Below are positions 63,901-64,000 of a stretch of 64,000 nucleotides of DNA, in pieces (within the stretch, counting starts at the first letter, position 1; each line of letters opens with the position of its first letter). The notes beneath the pieces are model-generated. The model saw nothing but the letters and a program-made list of their open reading frames with translations, was not told where the DNA came from and ran no database searches. Origin of the DNA: Gammaproteobacteria bacterium (GTDB lineage Bacteria > Pseudomonadota > Gammaproteobacteria > S012-40); the NCBI GenBank assembly GCA_029881255.1, contig JAOUMY010000013.1, positions 62,001-126,000 on the forward strand. Direction: 5' to 3'. A program made the position numbers and the translations under genes.

Positions 63901-64000
63901 ATGACAATAACGCTGCAAGAGGTGTTTGCCACCTCGTTTGATGATTATGCGTCAACACGTCGACTTCCAATAAAGCATTATAAAGCTGCGGAGTCGATAA
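63901..64000 (+). CDS. IS91-like transposase, N-terminal fragment (cut by window edge)
   Basis: The last 100 bases hold an open frame from ATG 63901 (MTITLQEVFATSFDDYASTR, then LPIKHYKAAESI) that runs off the window. The FDDYA and HYKAAESI segments resemble the N-terminus of IS91-family Y2/HUH transposases, which move by rolling circle and need one origin end. AAGGA lies ten bases upstream. A 21-codon frame from 63876 precedes and overlaps it. Only 33 residues are visible, so the assignment is tentative. Confidence 0.55.
   Translation, partial: MTITLQEVFATSFDDYASTRRLPIKHYKAAESI

Noticed and set aside
1-64000. CRISPR arrays, rRNA genes or prophage modules
   Set aside because: None seen: no regularly spaced direct repeats, no rRNA sequence and no phage structural genes.

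Overview
This 64 kb window reads as the chromosome of a free-living gammaproteobacterium, probably an environmental lineage that I cannot name more precisely. The evidence is gene order: trmJ-cysE-iscR-isc, mutS-fdxA, ygfB-pepP-ubiH-ubiI facing zapA-6S RNA-fau, and miaB-ybeZ-ybeY-corC-lnt are all typical of that class. Base composition is moderate and even until the last kilobase, where it becomes visibly AT-richer.

Layout. 1-7.5 kb (minus strand): iron-sulfur cluster assembly (iscR, two cysteine desulfurases, iscA, hscB, hscA cut by the window edge), with cysE and trmJ upstream. The scaffold gene iscU is absent from its usual place. 7.6-17.4 kb (mostly plus): suhB, a PilT/PilU-family ATPase with altered catalytic motifs, a two-domain rhodanese, mutS, the 7Fe ferredoxin fdxA and an AddB-like repair nuclease. 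17.7-33.4 kb: tRNA-Leu(CAA); glucan metabolism genes (glgP, then glgC-GH57-malQ, where malQ seems to start at AUU); and between them an envelope/signalling group made of a CheW-membrane-LysM fusion, an alpha/beta hydrolase, an NlpC/P60 lipoprotein, a hybrid histidine kinase and a 927-residue lipoprotein. 33.4-43 kb: ubiquinone hydroxylases, pepP, ygfB, the zapA/6S RNA/fau locus, an EVE protein, a fructosamine-kinase relative and a sensor-only membrane protein. 43-45.4 kb: an alpha/beta-hydrolase-caspase fusion flanked by two small genes. 45.7-51.1 kb: miaB-ybeZ-ybeY-corC-lnt. 51.2-59.2 kb: small genes, glgB-pgi, a decayed DUF3604 gene and a taurine/nitrate-type ABC transporter. 59.4-62.8 kb: HEAT-repeat, thioesterase-like, SRAP and DNA alkylation-repair-like genes. 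63.2-64 kb: a single integron-type gene cassette with its attC site, followed by the start of an IS91-like transposase.

How the genes work together. The left end supplies Fe-S clusters and the cysteine used as sulfur donor. Glycogen genes lie in three blocks: glgC makes ADP-glucose, glgB branches, glgP, malQ and the GH57 enzyme degrade or remodel, and pgi links to glycolysis. No glycogen synthase gene is in view. miaB-ybeZ-ybeY-corC-lnt couples tRNA modification, RNA maturation and lipoprotein acylation.

The most unusual items are the CheW-TM-LysM protein (20.6-22.2 kb), the hydrolase-caspase fusion (43.1-44.9 kb), the missing iscU, the AUU-initiated malQ, the motif-degenerate PilU-like ATPase and the cassette/IS91 junction at the right edge.
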